Part shown: piece after piece, positions 23,114 to 33,732 of the stretch
Position numbering within the stretch: the stretch's first letter is position 1
Layout of the letters: the number at the start of each line of letters is the position of its first letter
From: Ectobius pallidus
Taxonomy: Eukaryota; Arthropoda; Insecta; Blattodea; Ectobiidae
Length of the DNA: 64,000 bases
Direction: 5' to 3'
Assembly: GCA_964059195.1 (NCBI GenBank)
Contig: CAXKWD010000005.1
Span: forward strand, 149,945,265 to 150,009,264
The notes under the pieces: generated by a model
What the model was told of the DNA's origin: nothing
Databases searched by the model: none
The model's input: only the letters and a program-made list of their open reading frames with translations
Translations under genes and position numbers: made by a program

Positions 23114-24111
23114 TAAGTTGGCAAAAAATATTGAAAAAAGGTATTATACTAGGCACTAATTTTTAGGAAGTAAATTATTATTATTTTTTTAACAAGAAAC
23201 ATTTATATTTATTATGTAAACAATGAAAAAAGGTTCGGTAATTACTAATACAGTTCTTACAATTTCAGTTTCTATACACCTATACAAAACACAAATGGTA
23301 TACTTAATACTTAATAAATACAATCAAATACAACAATAATTAGGGAAAATACATACAATGTTATATCGAAATACATCATTGTTAGTTATTAAAGCTATTT
23401 CTAAGTTACAATTACAATTTATTAAATAGGAAGTTGTATTGATTAATATTATTGTAATTATTGCCTCCGAATGAGCATTGTTCGTGATCAGAGGTGGATG
23501 TTAATAACAATGAAAATTGGGAGAAAGAAGTGGACGTGCAAATAAATTGCATTAAAATAAAACAAAATTAAGATCATAGGATTAAAATAATAAATCTAAA
23601 AATATATGAGTAATAAAAATGGCAAAGTTAAAATTAGCAGAGTTTTGTTTAAAATGCAATAGTCATTATTTCATAATATTCAATAATATCAGAATAGAAT
23701 GGCAAATTCAAAATTTTTGGTGGTAACAATCGACTGCAATCTAAATTGGAACGTTCACGTAGGCAATCTAGGTAAATATTTAACTGATTCTGTTCATCTC
23801 TTCGTTAAGCTAACATCTTACTGCAATAAAAAAAAAACTTAGGCCTATCTCTTGTTATTACAGTTTTGTATAGTCAGGAATACAATATAATATTATTGCT
23901 TGGGGGGCAGTTAACCAATTGTTATAAACAGAATTTTTGTCCTTCAAAAACGAATAATACTCACAATTTTTAAAGCCAAGCCCTTGGATTCCTGTAAGCC
24001 GTTATTCAAAGAGCCTCCCTCTACCTAGCAATATCATTTTCCAAACTGCACTTTTGGCCTATTCACACAGAAACCTTTTCAAAATTAACAAAAGCAGTAT
24101 AATACTTCTCA
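23114..24111. other. AT-rich non-coding DNA
   Basis: No gene or repeat structure recognised. Confidence 0.5.
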
Positions 24112-24119
24112 TCTCCTTA

Positions 24120-24617
24120 CATAGGCGTAACCAGGCCGACCATATGGGGGGGGGGGTTATAACATCCGCGGGGTCTGGGGGGTATGGAATACGGGGACCT
24201 CCCCCGGAAAATTTTAAAAATCAAGATGCAAAATAACGAGTTTTAAGCTTCAGGCCCCCCTCCGGAAAATTTAAAAAATTAAGACGCAAAATAACGAGTT
24301 TTAAGCTTCCGGGGTACTCCCCCGGAAAATTTTAAAAATTAAGACGCAAAATAACGAATTTTAAGCTTCCGGGGATTTCCCCCGGAAAATTTTAAAAATT
24401 AAGACGCAAAATAACGAGTTTTAAGCTTCCGGGGGTCCTCCCCCGGAAAGTTTTAAAAATTAAGACTCAAAATAACGAGTTTTAAGCTTCCCACGCTTTA
24501 TACTTGTATTAAGTAATTTGTGGGCAGACTTAAAAAAATTATAGAATTTTCCTTTTTTTAATCAATGGGGGGGGGGGGGGTTCAAACCCCCAAAACCCCC
24601 CCCTCGGTACGCCTATG
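24120..24617. mobile_element. hAT-type element with internal tandem repeats, 498 bp
   Basis: Both ends read inward begin CATAGGCGTA. A perfect 8-bp duplication TCTCCTTA lies at 24112-24119 and 24618-24625. G-runs of 11 or more follow each terminus on its inward strand, as in a widespread animal hAT-derived repeat type known to me from memory. No coding capacity. Confidence 0.8.
24170..24482. repeat. Tandem array, about five units of 60 bp
   Basis: Each unit has CCCCCGGAAAATTTTAAAAA, then TTAAGACGCAAAATAACGAG and TTTTAAGCTTC. Units differ mainly in the C/G-rich stretch. The array lies entirely inside the hAT-type element, so it expanded within the transposon. Confidence 0.9.
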
Positions 24618-24916
24618 TCTCCTTATTACTTGTGCTCCAAAATATTCAACTTTCTCCCACCTTATATCACGGTACGGTAATCGGAAATTTAATTTAATAG
24701 AACTCTAGAATTGTTCCTTTCAGATAATTGTTTCTACAATATACAAAATCTATTTTGTTCTTAATTCCAGCTTTTACTGTAGTTAGTAACTCGGCTCACC
24801 TTGTGAGTGTATGTACAGGTAAGTGTACATGTTTGTACGTATGCTGTTATTATTATTATAATTATTATTATTAAGTTTATAAATAATTAAAATCAAATTG
24901 TTGTTAACTTGTGTCA

Positions 24917-24990
24917 TTTTATCATAGGTAATCCCACGAGAGTTGACGAGTTTATCGATAGATAAATGAAATGACATTCATATAAAAATG
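24917..24990. repeat. Small palindromic element, copy 2, partial
   Basis: TTTATCATAGGTAATCCCAC, then GAGAGTTGACGAGTTTATC, matches the left arm of copies 1 and 3. Only a short GATAGATAAA stands in place of the second arm. Confidence 0.6.
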
Positions 24991-25735
24991 TTTCATATGG
25001 AAGAGTTGAACTTAATGAGTAATGCTTAATAAACAAAACAGAATATCAAAGCAAATTCTAAAATCCAGCTACTGTAGTAGGAATAAGGGTTTAAATATAA
25101 CTTTAGTTTCATAAATATAACATTCTATGTAGGCCAATTTGTCCAAGAAATGTAGAGAATTTAAATTATGTTCGTAAATTACTGTTGCATTTGAAAGTTG
25201 ACAAGAAGTGATACCGATTAATTCAAGTTTTGTTCGCGAGTGGTTACACACACTCGGTTATACAAGAACGAAACTATGAGACACCAAACCTACAATATAA
25301 AATAACAACAGCAATTCAGCCAAAAAAGAAAACATTATCCCAAACTGAAAAACTGAACTGTACAAATATTTATTGATCTAATATAAAGAACAAGATCAGG
25401 GAAAACTACAGTGAATAGGAACATAATTTAGGATATAATCTGTTTAAAACAAACTTCAATGTCAATGTCAATTTAAAAATGAATTACATATAGCCTATAA
25501 ACAAAATTAGAAAACTGGAGCAAACAATAGACCAGGACAAAAAAATTCAAGTCTGATCGCAGAAGGCAAATAAAAAAAATTAGTTACTATTATTTTTACC
25601 TATTAGGCCTAACTGCGTTGCAGTTACAAGATTGTTCGGAATAACGAAAAACTACCCTTATTCTTTGTTTTATATAAACACCAGCTTATTATTCAGTATT
25701 TGCTTTAAGTAGCCTTTTCATGCTTCAGGATGTAA

Positions 25736-25738
<3 letters not shown>

Positions 25739-25772
<34 letters not shown>

Positions 25773-25788
25773 AAAAAAACAAACAAAC
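25739..25788. repeat. A-run ending in (AAAC)n
   Basis: About 32 A residues followed by ACAAAAAAACAAACAAAC. It may be a retroelement tail, but nothing upstream resembles a LINE or SINE in this window. Confidence 0.7.
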
Positions 25789-26354
25789 CTCTAACCTTTC
25801 TTCTTGGTGAAGCGCTGTCCTACTTTGAAGTACCAGTTTATCTATGAATTTTTTTATCCAACTCCGACAATGGGAGTCAGTTTACAGATATTCTTAGCAA
25901 ATCATCTAAAGTGTCCGTATTCAGTGAACAGTCTTGAGCCCACTGCAATAACTGATTTATCTCTCCTATCATATAAAGATTGAACACTAATTTGTATATT
26001 CTACTAGCACTAACACATTGAAACAAATCAATAAAACAAATTACGTACTCTCGAAGTATTTCAACTGATTGTAATGCTTAACAAGTGAAACATACAAGAG
26101 TAAAGCACAAACTGGGCCAACGTTGTTTGCTACGAGAAGTGCTAGAGCAGAGATTGGGTAAAGCATAACACCAAAACCAATCACCGACGTGTGGAAAATT
26201 CAAATTATATCCATAACTTCCGGGTATTTTCGTATGCTTCCGAGTAAATACCAATATTCCGCTATCTCATGAAATGACTGTCTGTGTAATATCTACTACT
26301 GTATTTAATTTTTGTTGAGGAAATTAAAATAATAAAGTAAGCTAAATAAAAATG

Positions 26355-27140
26355 TATACAGAGTGTTAATGAATAACACCGAAATATTTCACCTGGGTAT
26401 AGAGGGGAGACAGGCAAGCAACTTTTATTAGGAGATTTTTGCTCTATGACGTAAAATGTATATGCTACAGGTCATTAAAGTCGTTACAATTTGGTGCTCA
26501 TAAGTCAATAATGAAGCGAAGGGTTAAAATCTTCTTTAAATTGACTACATGATTTCTTAGTGATCGATAAAAACCTAATACTTAATCATTCATCAACAGC
26601 TATATCATAATTCAGAGTTTTCTTAATCTACAAAATTTACAGATTAATCACACGACTGGCTGCCACTGCATTAGTTTTTTTTAATTCATAACTCCAGTGT
26701 TAACAACGAATTTCCTTTCTTTTGCATTTTTGAAGTGAAACTTCTTTAGCCGCGGTAGGGGGTAAATCGAGAGCTTGTGTAACGCTAAAAAATCGTCACG
26801 AAATTAGTGTAACGCTCAAAATCGTCACGAAAATAGTGAGGTGTGACGGAACGGACTGCACAGAAAACAATCAACTCAATGATTAGGCTTATCCAAGATT
26901 TAAAAAATAAAAAATTAAAAATTCAAAATAGAAAATCCAAAATTTTAAAAATCTAAAAATTCAAAATAAAAAAATCCAAAATCCAAAATAAAAAATAAAA
27001 AATTCAAAGATCCAGAATTTAAAAAAACCAAAAATTCCAAAATTAAAAAAATTAAGTTTCACTTCTGTCGCGTGGCGTTCCACGTACTATTTTTTTTTCA
27101 AATGTTAGAAGTCAGTGGCGGCCATGTCCTGGCAGATTTT
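26355..27140 (+). repeat. Dispersed repeat copy, split by an insertion
   Basis: It begins TATACAGAGTGTTAATGAAT and includes ACAATTTGGTGCTCA and AATAATGAAGCGAA. It resumes at 27089 with TTTCAAATGTTAGAAGTCAG, GGCGGCCATG. The uninterrupted relative at 35960-36360 shows that 26732-27088 is extra DNA. Superfamily unknown, no coding. Confidence 0.65.
26732..27088. mobile_element. Insertion with short inverted ends and an A-rich core
   Basis: Left GAAGTGAAACTTCTTTAGCC and right AAGTTTCACTTC share an inverted 12-base GAAGTGAAACTT. Near the left is a twofold repeat, GTGTAACGCT then AATCGTCACGAAA. The core 26895-27055 is a degenerate AAAATTCAAAAT-type array. The right margin has a hairpin CGTGGCGTTCCACG. 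Empty-site evidence comes from 36330. Confidence 0.55.
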
Positions 27141-27594
27141 ATGCTGTAACAGGAAAAATTGAATCCATACACTCAATAGACTCATAGAACATGTCATCAT
27201 AATAATCCTAGATTAAAGTTACCGCATACGGCATATTGCTGGGGATTTGTTCTCTCAAGACAAGGACTTCAGCCCCATCTCTATATTTTCCCTTGGTATG
27301 TCTGAGTTTTTCTATTGTGATTGTGTTGATTCCTCGGGCAGTTGTTTTGAAATATGTTAGTCTTTTGTGTATTATATTTACATGAAACTCTAGATTGGTT
27401 GTTTGTTTATTTTAAACTAGATATTGTCTGGAAATGTGAAGGATTACATCGCAAAAAACTTGCAAAGCTCAATTCACATAAAATGAACTATTTCTCTCAC
27501 TTCTAAAATGTTACGTTACAATTTCGTTCAGTTACAGTTACAGTAAAAGAACTTATATTTTCACACGAATTATATATGCACGTAAGTATAGGCC

Positions 27595-27665
27595 TATATG
27601 TATGTATGTATTTATGTATGTATGTATGCATGTCATGTATGTGCATTATGTATGTATGTGTACAT
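27595..27665. repeat. (GTAT)n microsatellite, imperfect
   Basis: TATGTATG units with some single-base changes and CATG interruptions. Confidence 0.85.
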
Positions 27666-28311
27666 ACATGTATATGTATATTACGAGGGATGGGGCATAA
27701 GTCATGGCAACTATTTTTTCTTTCGAAAATGTGGGACCATATTAAAATACAGAAATATACAGATGAACGGGCAGGGCATGGAATGTACCCTAATGTAGAT
27801 TAGGAGTACCAGATGTAGGATAGTAAAGGAAAGAGACACCCATAAAAACTCATACGCGACTGCACCGTGTAACTCTAATGTAGTCTATTGGAAATTGGAA
27901 GCTTGAAAGCACACATACCCAGTTTGTGATCCCTTACGATCGGCTTTATTCCCCAAAGCTTCCATCAGTTAATTGTGGTGTTCTCTGGCATAACTCCCTC
28001 GGATAGTGACTATTTTCCCGTAAAAATGCTGTTCACATGTTATATCCATACTGCACGGCGGTGCCTCACAACTAAAATACCATCGCCTCTATTCATACAT
28101 CACAATGCTACCAAATGATGTGTCCATATACTATAGATGCCACAGACTCCCGTGACATAGTACGAGGGAGAACCAAATTAAAACTGCAATTAATTTTTTC
28201 CCACTATTTTACTGCAGGAAGAATGCTTGCTTGTACATTAGTTTTCTACTTAGTCGCCTTCCAGTTCAACGACTTAAGCCATCGGATAGGAAGTGAAAAT
28301 TATTTTGGTTG

Positions 28312-28500
28312 ATGCTGTAGCCACTCGTGCACCGTTGATTGAACGTCTTCATCAGACTTGATCTTCTGCCCTCCAAGGTGATTCCTTAATGAACCAAAGA
28401 TGTGGAAATCTGAAGGTCCCAAATCTGGCAATTATGGTGAATGTCGTCGACGGCTTTCATTGTCGCACGAGGAGCATGAGGACGGGCGTTGTCATGTTGA
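28312..28500 (-). pseudogene. Mariner transposase relic, catalytic-core side
   Basis: The minus-strand translation has HDNARPHAPRATMK near 28456-28497. This is the conserved HDNARPH block around the second catalytic aspartate of the mariner DDD/E transposase. Further on come QIWDL and, after frame breaks and a stop, KSDEDVQSTVHEWL close to the C terminus. The N-terminal DNA-binding half and first catalytic aspartate are absent. Clearly dead. Confidence 0.75.
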
Positions 28501-28552
28501 TGCAAACACCTGCAATCTCCTTCGCTTTGGCACTATATGTACATCTTTGGCC

Positions 28553-28627
28553 CATTAAAGGAGCACCTTGGAGAGCAGAAGTTCAAGTCTGATGAAGTCG
28601 TCCAATCGGCGGTGCACGAGTGGCTAT
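28553..28627 (+). pseudogene. Second mariner transposase C-terminal relic, inverted
   Basis: The plus strand reads FGPLKEHL, then KFKSDEVVQSAVHEWL and a stop. GPLK-type and DEEV...HEWL blocks mark the end of mariner transposases. It duplicates, in opposite orientation, the end of the minus-strand relic. Confidence 0.75.
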
Positions 28628-28849
28628 AGCGTCAACCAAAATAATTTTTCTCACGCGGTATCGAAGCACTTCCTAACCGATGGCTTAAGTGCGTTGAACT
28701 AGGAGGGGACTAAGTAGAAAAATAATGTACACGCATACATTCTTCCTGCAGTAAAATAGTGGGAAAAATTAATTGCGGTTTTCATTTGATTTCCCCTCGA
28801 ACAATCACCTTACTTTGAGGAAAAATAGTTGCTCCATCCCTCGTGTGTG

Positions 28850-28922
28850 TATATATTTTTTATATATATTATATATATATATAAATATAAATATACATAA
28901 ATATATATTTATATTTATTTAT
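28850..28922. repeat. AT-rich low-complexity tract
   Basis: TATATATTTATA-type runs immediately right of the outer mariner terminus. Confidence 0.85.
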
Positions 28923-30592
28923 ATGTCACAGACATCTTACGTCATCAACAGAAAGGGACCAAAAACTTATTGCGTTAATTGCTCAAAACGGTGGAGACAG
29001 TTATGTCTTAACTAACTTATGGTTTTGTTATAATTACAATAATTACAAACATAGTAGCAAAGCATCGAATTTTCACTGATGGGACACGGTAGGGTTAAAA
29101 TAACATCCATAATAGTCTCATGACTCTTCCAAGATAGCATCACCTGACTTGACGTAAGGCAATGGAAATTATGGATCGAGAAAAATTGGAGTGTAATCAA
29201 TACTAATCCCTGGGAATATGTAACCCATATGAGGATATTACACTACACAATACTTAAACTTCCTTAATAAAAAATAGAATTACTTCTGTCTTTATAAACT
29301 ATGCAATAGAGATAATTATTTATGAAACAAAATCGGAATTGTTTAGAAAAAACATTAGTATGCAAATTTTGGAGGGTAGCAGGGATTGCGTGATTCCTCA
29401 ACTTACAAGATTTCCTAATCTTGTGAAATAAGAATGGCGTGGACTCATGTGAAATAATTTATTTATGAATCACATTAGCCAGAGTTTATAATATTAATAA
29501 TAGGCCTATACAGTCACAAAGCATGAGAGATAAAATGTGATCTTTTTCCTGTCACCCTTCAACTAAATGTATTATAAAATTATAATATTTATTCTTTCCA
29601 AGGTTAATTGATTGTAAAATTCGTATTACGTAAACACGCGATGTAGATCTATGCCGTGTTACTCTGTAATTATTACAAATTTTAGTTGAGGTCCTCTAAC
29701 ATTCAAAGGGAAATTCCACACTCTACCTATGTATAATTGGACGATTATGATTAATATTATTATCATAATCGTTATAGTCATCGTAAAAATTAATATTAAT
29801 ACTGATGTTCTTCCGGACTTAATCTGGGCCTTTCTGCCCTAAGAATGGCTGAAAGCGTAACATTTTTCAGGACATCAAAATCTTTAGTAGTGTCTTCCAG
29901 GAGAAACTTGAAGCAATTGTTTATTTCATAATTGACAACTTCCTATGTGACATTTTTATTGGCATCTGATGAAATGGTCTAAAAGTATGAGGTGTAAAAT
30001 ATAATACGCCTATTTAAAATATTATCCTGTAGTAAAAATATAAATTTGAAATAGTCTGTCATATTTTTAATCACGATTTTTAATTATGATGCACCAAATT
30101 CTTTTCCTCTAATAAAGTTTAACATTTGCCACATGGGAGGTTGTCTATCATCAAAGACGACGAATTTCAAGCAGAATATGAAATATTAGATTTGATAAAG
30201 GAACACAGACCTAAATGAAAGCTTGATTAAAGTTGTTAATGTTTCTCGCAAGTAAATGACACGCCAGCCCTCTTTTCCTGTATGTTACATAGAGTGAATA
30301 TAGAGAGATGAGGATTGAAACATTTTGATAAGATCTACATTATTGAAGAAATATTTATTATATTATACATATAGGCCTATACTTAGCTGAAAGGGTATTT
30401 GTATGAGAATACATTTTATTCTTTTAAGGATTATTTGCATATATGATTACTGCAGTCACTGTAACCTTATAACACTGACAATATCTATACAATGTATAGA
30501 TAAGATGTAATAAAATTATTGTTATTATTATTATTATTAATGTTATATGGTAGGCCTATATATCATTATATGGCTAGGTCCAGGTTATTGCT
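28923..30592. other. AT-rich non-coding DNA
   Basis: Nothing recognised apart from TAGGCCTA palindromes and short TAT/TTA runs near 29755 and 30525. Confidence 0.5.
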
Positions 30593-30630
30593 ATAATAAT
30601 AATAATAATAATAATTATTATTATTATTAA
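30593..30630. repeat. Mirrored (TAA)n/(TTA)n microsatellite
   Basis: TAA units switch at the centre to TTA units, making a self-complementary tract of about 38 bases. Confidence 0.85.
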
Positions 30631-31039
30631 ATGTTTTATTTAGGCTATATTATAACATGATTATTGTTGAGTATGTTACCGTATTTAAATCGTTATACCT
30701 AGGTACTATTATCTAATTAGTATTTTATAATATATTAAAATGCTGGAAACGATTAACAATATATTTTTGCACTCAGTCGTCATATTGGTAAAGTTTTTTT
30801 TGTTGATGTAAGTTTTATCACGTAAGAATGATAATACGATAATCAAGGTTAAGGAAAAGAGGCAATAGGTTGACAGTAAGTCTCAAAATACTTGTAGCTT
30901 TCACGCTCACCAGTTCTAGATAACATTCCGAACAACACTTTCTTCGATTTGATATGTAGAAGAAAAATCAGCTAGATCAGGTGGCGTTCATTTAGATTTA
31001 TCTGTTAACAGAAGATACTTCAATTGATTAAAATAGAAG

Positions 31040-31347
31040 TAAAGGATAACTCCAGTTATCCGGATTAATTGGGACCGGAAAATCAAATATCCGAATAATT
31101 GGATAATCATCAAAAAGGTAATTAAAAAAGAACTAAATTTTACAATACTGTACTTACGTAAAGTGTCATATCTTGGACATCACTCAGAGTTAGCTGTTTT
31201 GCTGACAAACTGTCGATTTTGTGGGCTAAAAAGGTAAAAAAGTTTTGCTTTTTCGCAAATAATCGGTCCTGAAAGAGGATTTCTCAATGCTCAAAAACCA
31301 CATGAATATGGCATCAAAGCGTTCCGGATAGTTGGAGTTCTACTGTA
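31040..31347. mobile_element. pogo/Tigger-like non-autonomous element, 308 bp
   Basis: Read inward, the right end is TACAGTAGAACTCCAACTAT and CCGGA. The left end is TAAAGGATAACTCCAGTTAT and CCGGA. CAGTAGAAC...TATCCG termini with a TA target are characteristic of pogo/Tigger-type Tc1/mariner relatives. Interior non-coding. Confidence 0.6.
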
Positions 31348-31609
31348 GACATTTTCAGGAAATAAGAGTCCAATAACGCAATGGTGCAAATTGGAAAAAA
31401 AAAGTTTCAGGGAACTATTTATGTGGCTCTGTCATGAAAACCCGGTCATAAGTTGAAACAGTTGTCTAATATTATTTCAAGAATCGAATCCTTGTGATAA
31501 TGTATCTCTGCACTAGGGAGAACAATACATTTTCCTACCACGTTCTGGAATCTAGAGGACTTGAGCAAATGGAAATCACAAAACCGGCGCTTTGGCTGAT
31601 GTCAACAGA

Positions 31610-32070
31610 AGGTTCTGATCGTTTATTGGGATGACGTTGGAAGTGGGGGAGGGCACTTCGGTGTGATTATCGTTTGTTTGCTGACTATGTGGTAATCAAT
31701 GGTTGGTACAGTAGCAGCAGCAGCAGTCAAACCTACCTTTCCTATCAGTATATATGTACCTATACAGTACATATAACTAGCATCGGACGTACTGCTCATT
31801 TTATGCCATGCCAATAGATCCGTACACCAGCTTGCTGGTGGAGGGAGGTCTTGTTGACTGAATTGGTTTGTGTGGTTTAGCATGCATTGTTTGAGTAGCA
31901 TGGGGGTAGATAGTCCGTAATGGGGGTCGGTCTGGTGGGGGTAGGTTAGAATTGATGGGATGGGGTATTGGCTAATGAGGATATCAAATACAGTTAGTTG
32001 ATTGATGTTTGACTGTTACGGACGTTGGTTGCGACAGGATCTGTTAGGGCTTGGGGGAAAGGGGTGCGTT
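31610..32070. other. G-skewed, richer non-coding stretch
   Basis: Unusually rich in G on the plus strand (GTGGGGGAGGGCACTTCGG, GGTCTGGTGGGGGTAGG) with a (CAG)n run at 31712-31727. Only a 92-codon minus-strand frame without recognisable content. Nature unknown. Confidence 0.35.
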
Positions 32071-32539
32071 ATATTCCAATACTACCTAACGACAATTTGA
32101 GCTGTAACTGGGTGAGAAATATTGGGTTACTATTAACAAAGAGAGTTATTTGGTAAATTTTACAAACACAATAATTGGGAAAAGTGGCGGTGTATCAATT
32201 TTCAAAGAAAAATAAACTGCAATACGCAGATTATCTTGATTGTTTTTAATAATCCCCACAGTAGAAATTCCAAAATAAGTAACATCCATTCATGGAATGG
32301 TCGATTTCGGACGTTGAATTGGTCTCAATACGACTTCTAACTGATTGCAGGAAAGTTACTTTCATTGCTGTCATTGTGTCAGTGTAGGCCTATTTGCTAT
32401 AGGCTTATCTAAGGAAATTTGGAAAAAATTAAAACACTTTTTATTTTAGTTCAAACCTGTATATATAACAATAATTCCTTTATTGCAAAGAATGATCATA
32501 GTATGATGAATGGAACTCGGGTGGAATGATATAGCCTAT

Positions 32540-32612
32540 GGCAGGGGAAACAGGAACTATCCGAGAAAACCTGCCCAACCCCATTTTGCCCACCACAAAT
32601 GCTATAAGGATC
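32540..32612 (-). mobile_element. SINE family 3 body fragment
   Basis: GAGAAAACCTGCCCAACCCC and TTTTGCCCACCACAAAT match the body at 21655-21797; the tRNA head is missing. Confidence 0.55.
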
Positions 32613-32639
32613 CAATAATAAATAAATAGGATTTTTTGT

Positions 32640-32880
32640 TTTAATTATTGTTATTTTATCGTATTTCACTTGAAAAGCAGTTTCAGCCATTTTTAGTTTT
32701 AACGTCTTATTTGGCCATTTTTAGGTTTTATAAGATTGGACTACGTGACTGCCTCAAGAATGAAACGGATAATTATGTTAAAATATCACAATTTTATTAG
32801 CAAGCAAGGAAGAAGGAACAAGCTCAGGATTAAAATACTACATATAATAATAGTTTAAAACCTAAGAATCCGGACCTTAC
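32640..32880. mobile_element. Right end of a hAT-type element
   Basis: The right edge read inward is GTAAGGTCCGGATTCTTAGG, close to the 18462 terminus. Inside, GGCCATTTTTAGG-type motifs resemble other hAT-type bodies here. The left end was not located, so the left coordinate is nominal. Confidence 0.4.
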
Positions 32881-33732
32881 TGATGGTGATGACTGACACC
32901 TAGAGCACTGAAATACGTCAGTTCTCTTTGAGGTGATAAATTAAGCCATTCTCCATTGTGTAGCGTTCCGTTTAAGTGACAATTTTCCGGTGAAGCAAAA
33001 CCTTGCTTGAAGTGACGTGAAGCTGTGCGGCGAGACGAAGCGTGATGTTTGAATGGGATGAATCTTTCAAGTAGGTCGTGACCGGATATTTCCTCGGTAT
33101 CTGCAGCTCTAAACATGCATGCGATGGTGATACAACAAGGAGAGTAAATATACAGCTTCCCCTTCATCTTCCATTCAGATAGGCTAAGCTTACGTCATAA
33201 TAAATTTATTGCTCATTTATTTATATTTCTTGATCGATATTCTAAGAACTGTTTGGTTTTCAACATCACATTAGATAAATAGGCTACAAGAAAGTAGTTA
33301 ACATCGGTGCACGTTAAAACAGCCCATTACATATTTTTCTTCAATTAAAGGCGCACAAGTTCGTTGTACATAAATACGTCATAAATAGAACAAGGCATTT
33401 GACGGCCATAAAATAGTGAGAAATGCAAAATAAAAAATTCAGTTATACTCTAAAAATAGTAAAAATAGGCATAAAATTTAAAAAATCTTATGTGAAATTC
33501 ACATAATTTCCTCTGTCCAAATAAAAGTTAGCCTCTTACTATAATATAATAATTAGGTATGACATTCTCTACATGTAAATTGGTTGTAAAAATGATGAAA
33601 ATGTCGTTACCACATTACATTGCATCCAGAAGGATACATAACCCTAATAAAATCTGATTAATGTACCCTCGTAACTTTCATTACTTTAAGCATGGCCAAT
33701 ACATTTTCTCCCTTCACATTATGACATGGAAC

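Larger units (their letters stand above)
28161..28801. mobile_element. Inner mariner element with duplicated inverted 3' end
   Basis: Terminal repeats TACGAGGGAGAACCAAATTA and, inward from the right, TTCGAGGGGAAATCAAATGA continue into a CTGCAGTAAAATAGTGGGAA-type segment present on both sides. The arms (28161-28404 and 28540-28801) each carry the C-terminal end of a mariner transposase in opposite directions, leaving a 135-base spacer. The element is thus a head-to-head rearranged deletion derivative and cannot encode an enzyme. Confidence 0.7.
27682..28845. mobile_element. Outer mariner-like element, interrupted
   Basis: The left end TACGAGGGATGGGGCATAAG runs on to CAACTATTTTT. The right end read inward has CACGAGGGATGGAGCAACTA and then TTTTTCC. 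The ends differ mainly by a 12-base gap. A TACGAGGG-type start with a TA target is typical of mariner. The inner element at 28161-28801 sits near its right end. The rest of the interior shows no transposase that I can recognise. Confidence 0.55.

Noticed and set aside
24170..24482. CRISPR-like array
   Set aside because: Units are contiguous 60-bp repeats with no unique spacers, inside a eukaryotic transposon.
25739..25788. Retroelement A tail
   Set aside because: No upstream LINE or SINE sequence or target duplication recognised; kept only as a simple repeat.
32877..33167. 96-codon minus-strand frame with a donor-like GTAAGG at its end
   Set aside because: The apparent donor is part of the hAT-type terminus GTAAGGTCCGGATTC. 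There is no good acceptor and no recognisable domain. RNA-seq would be decisive.
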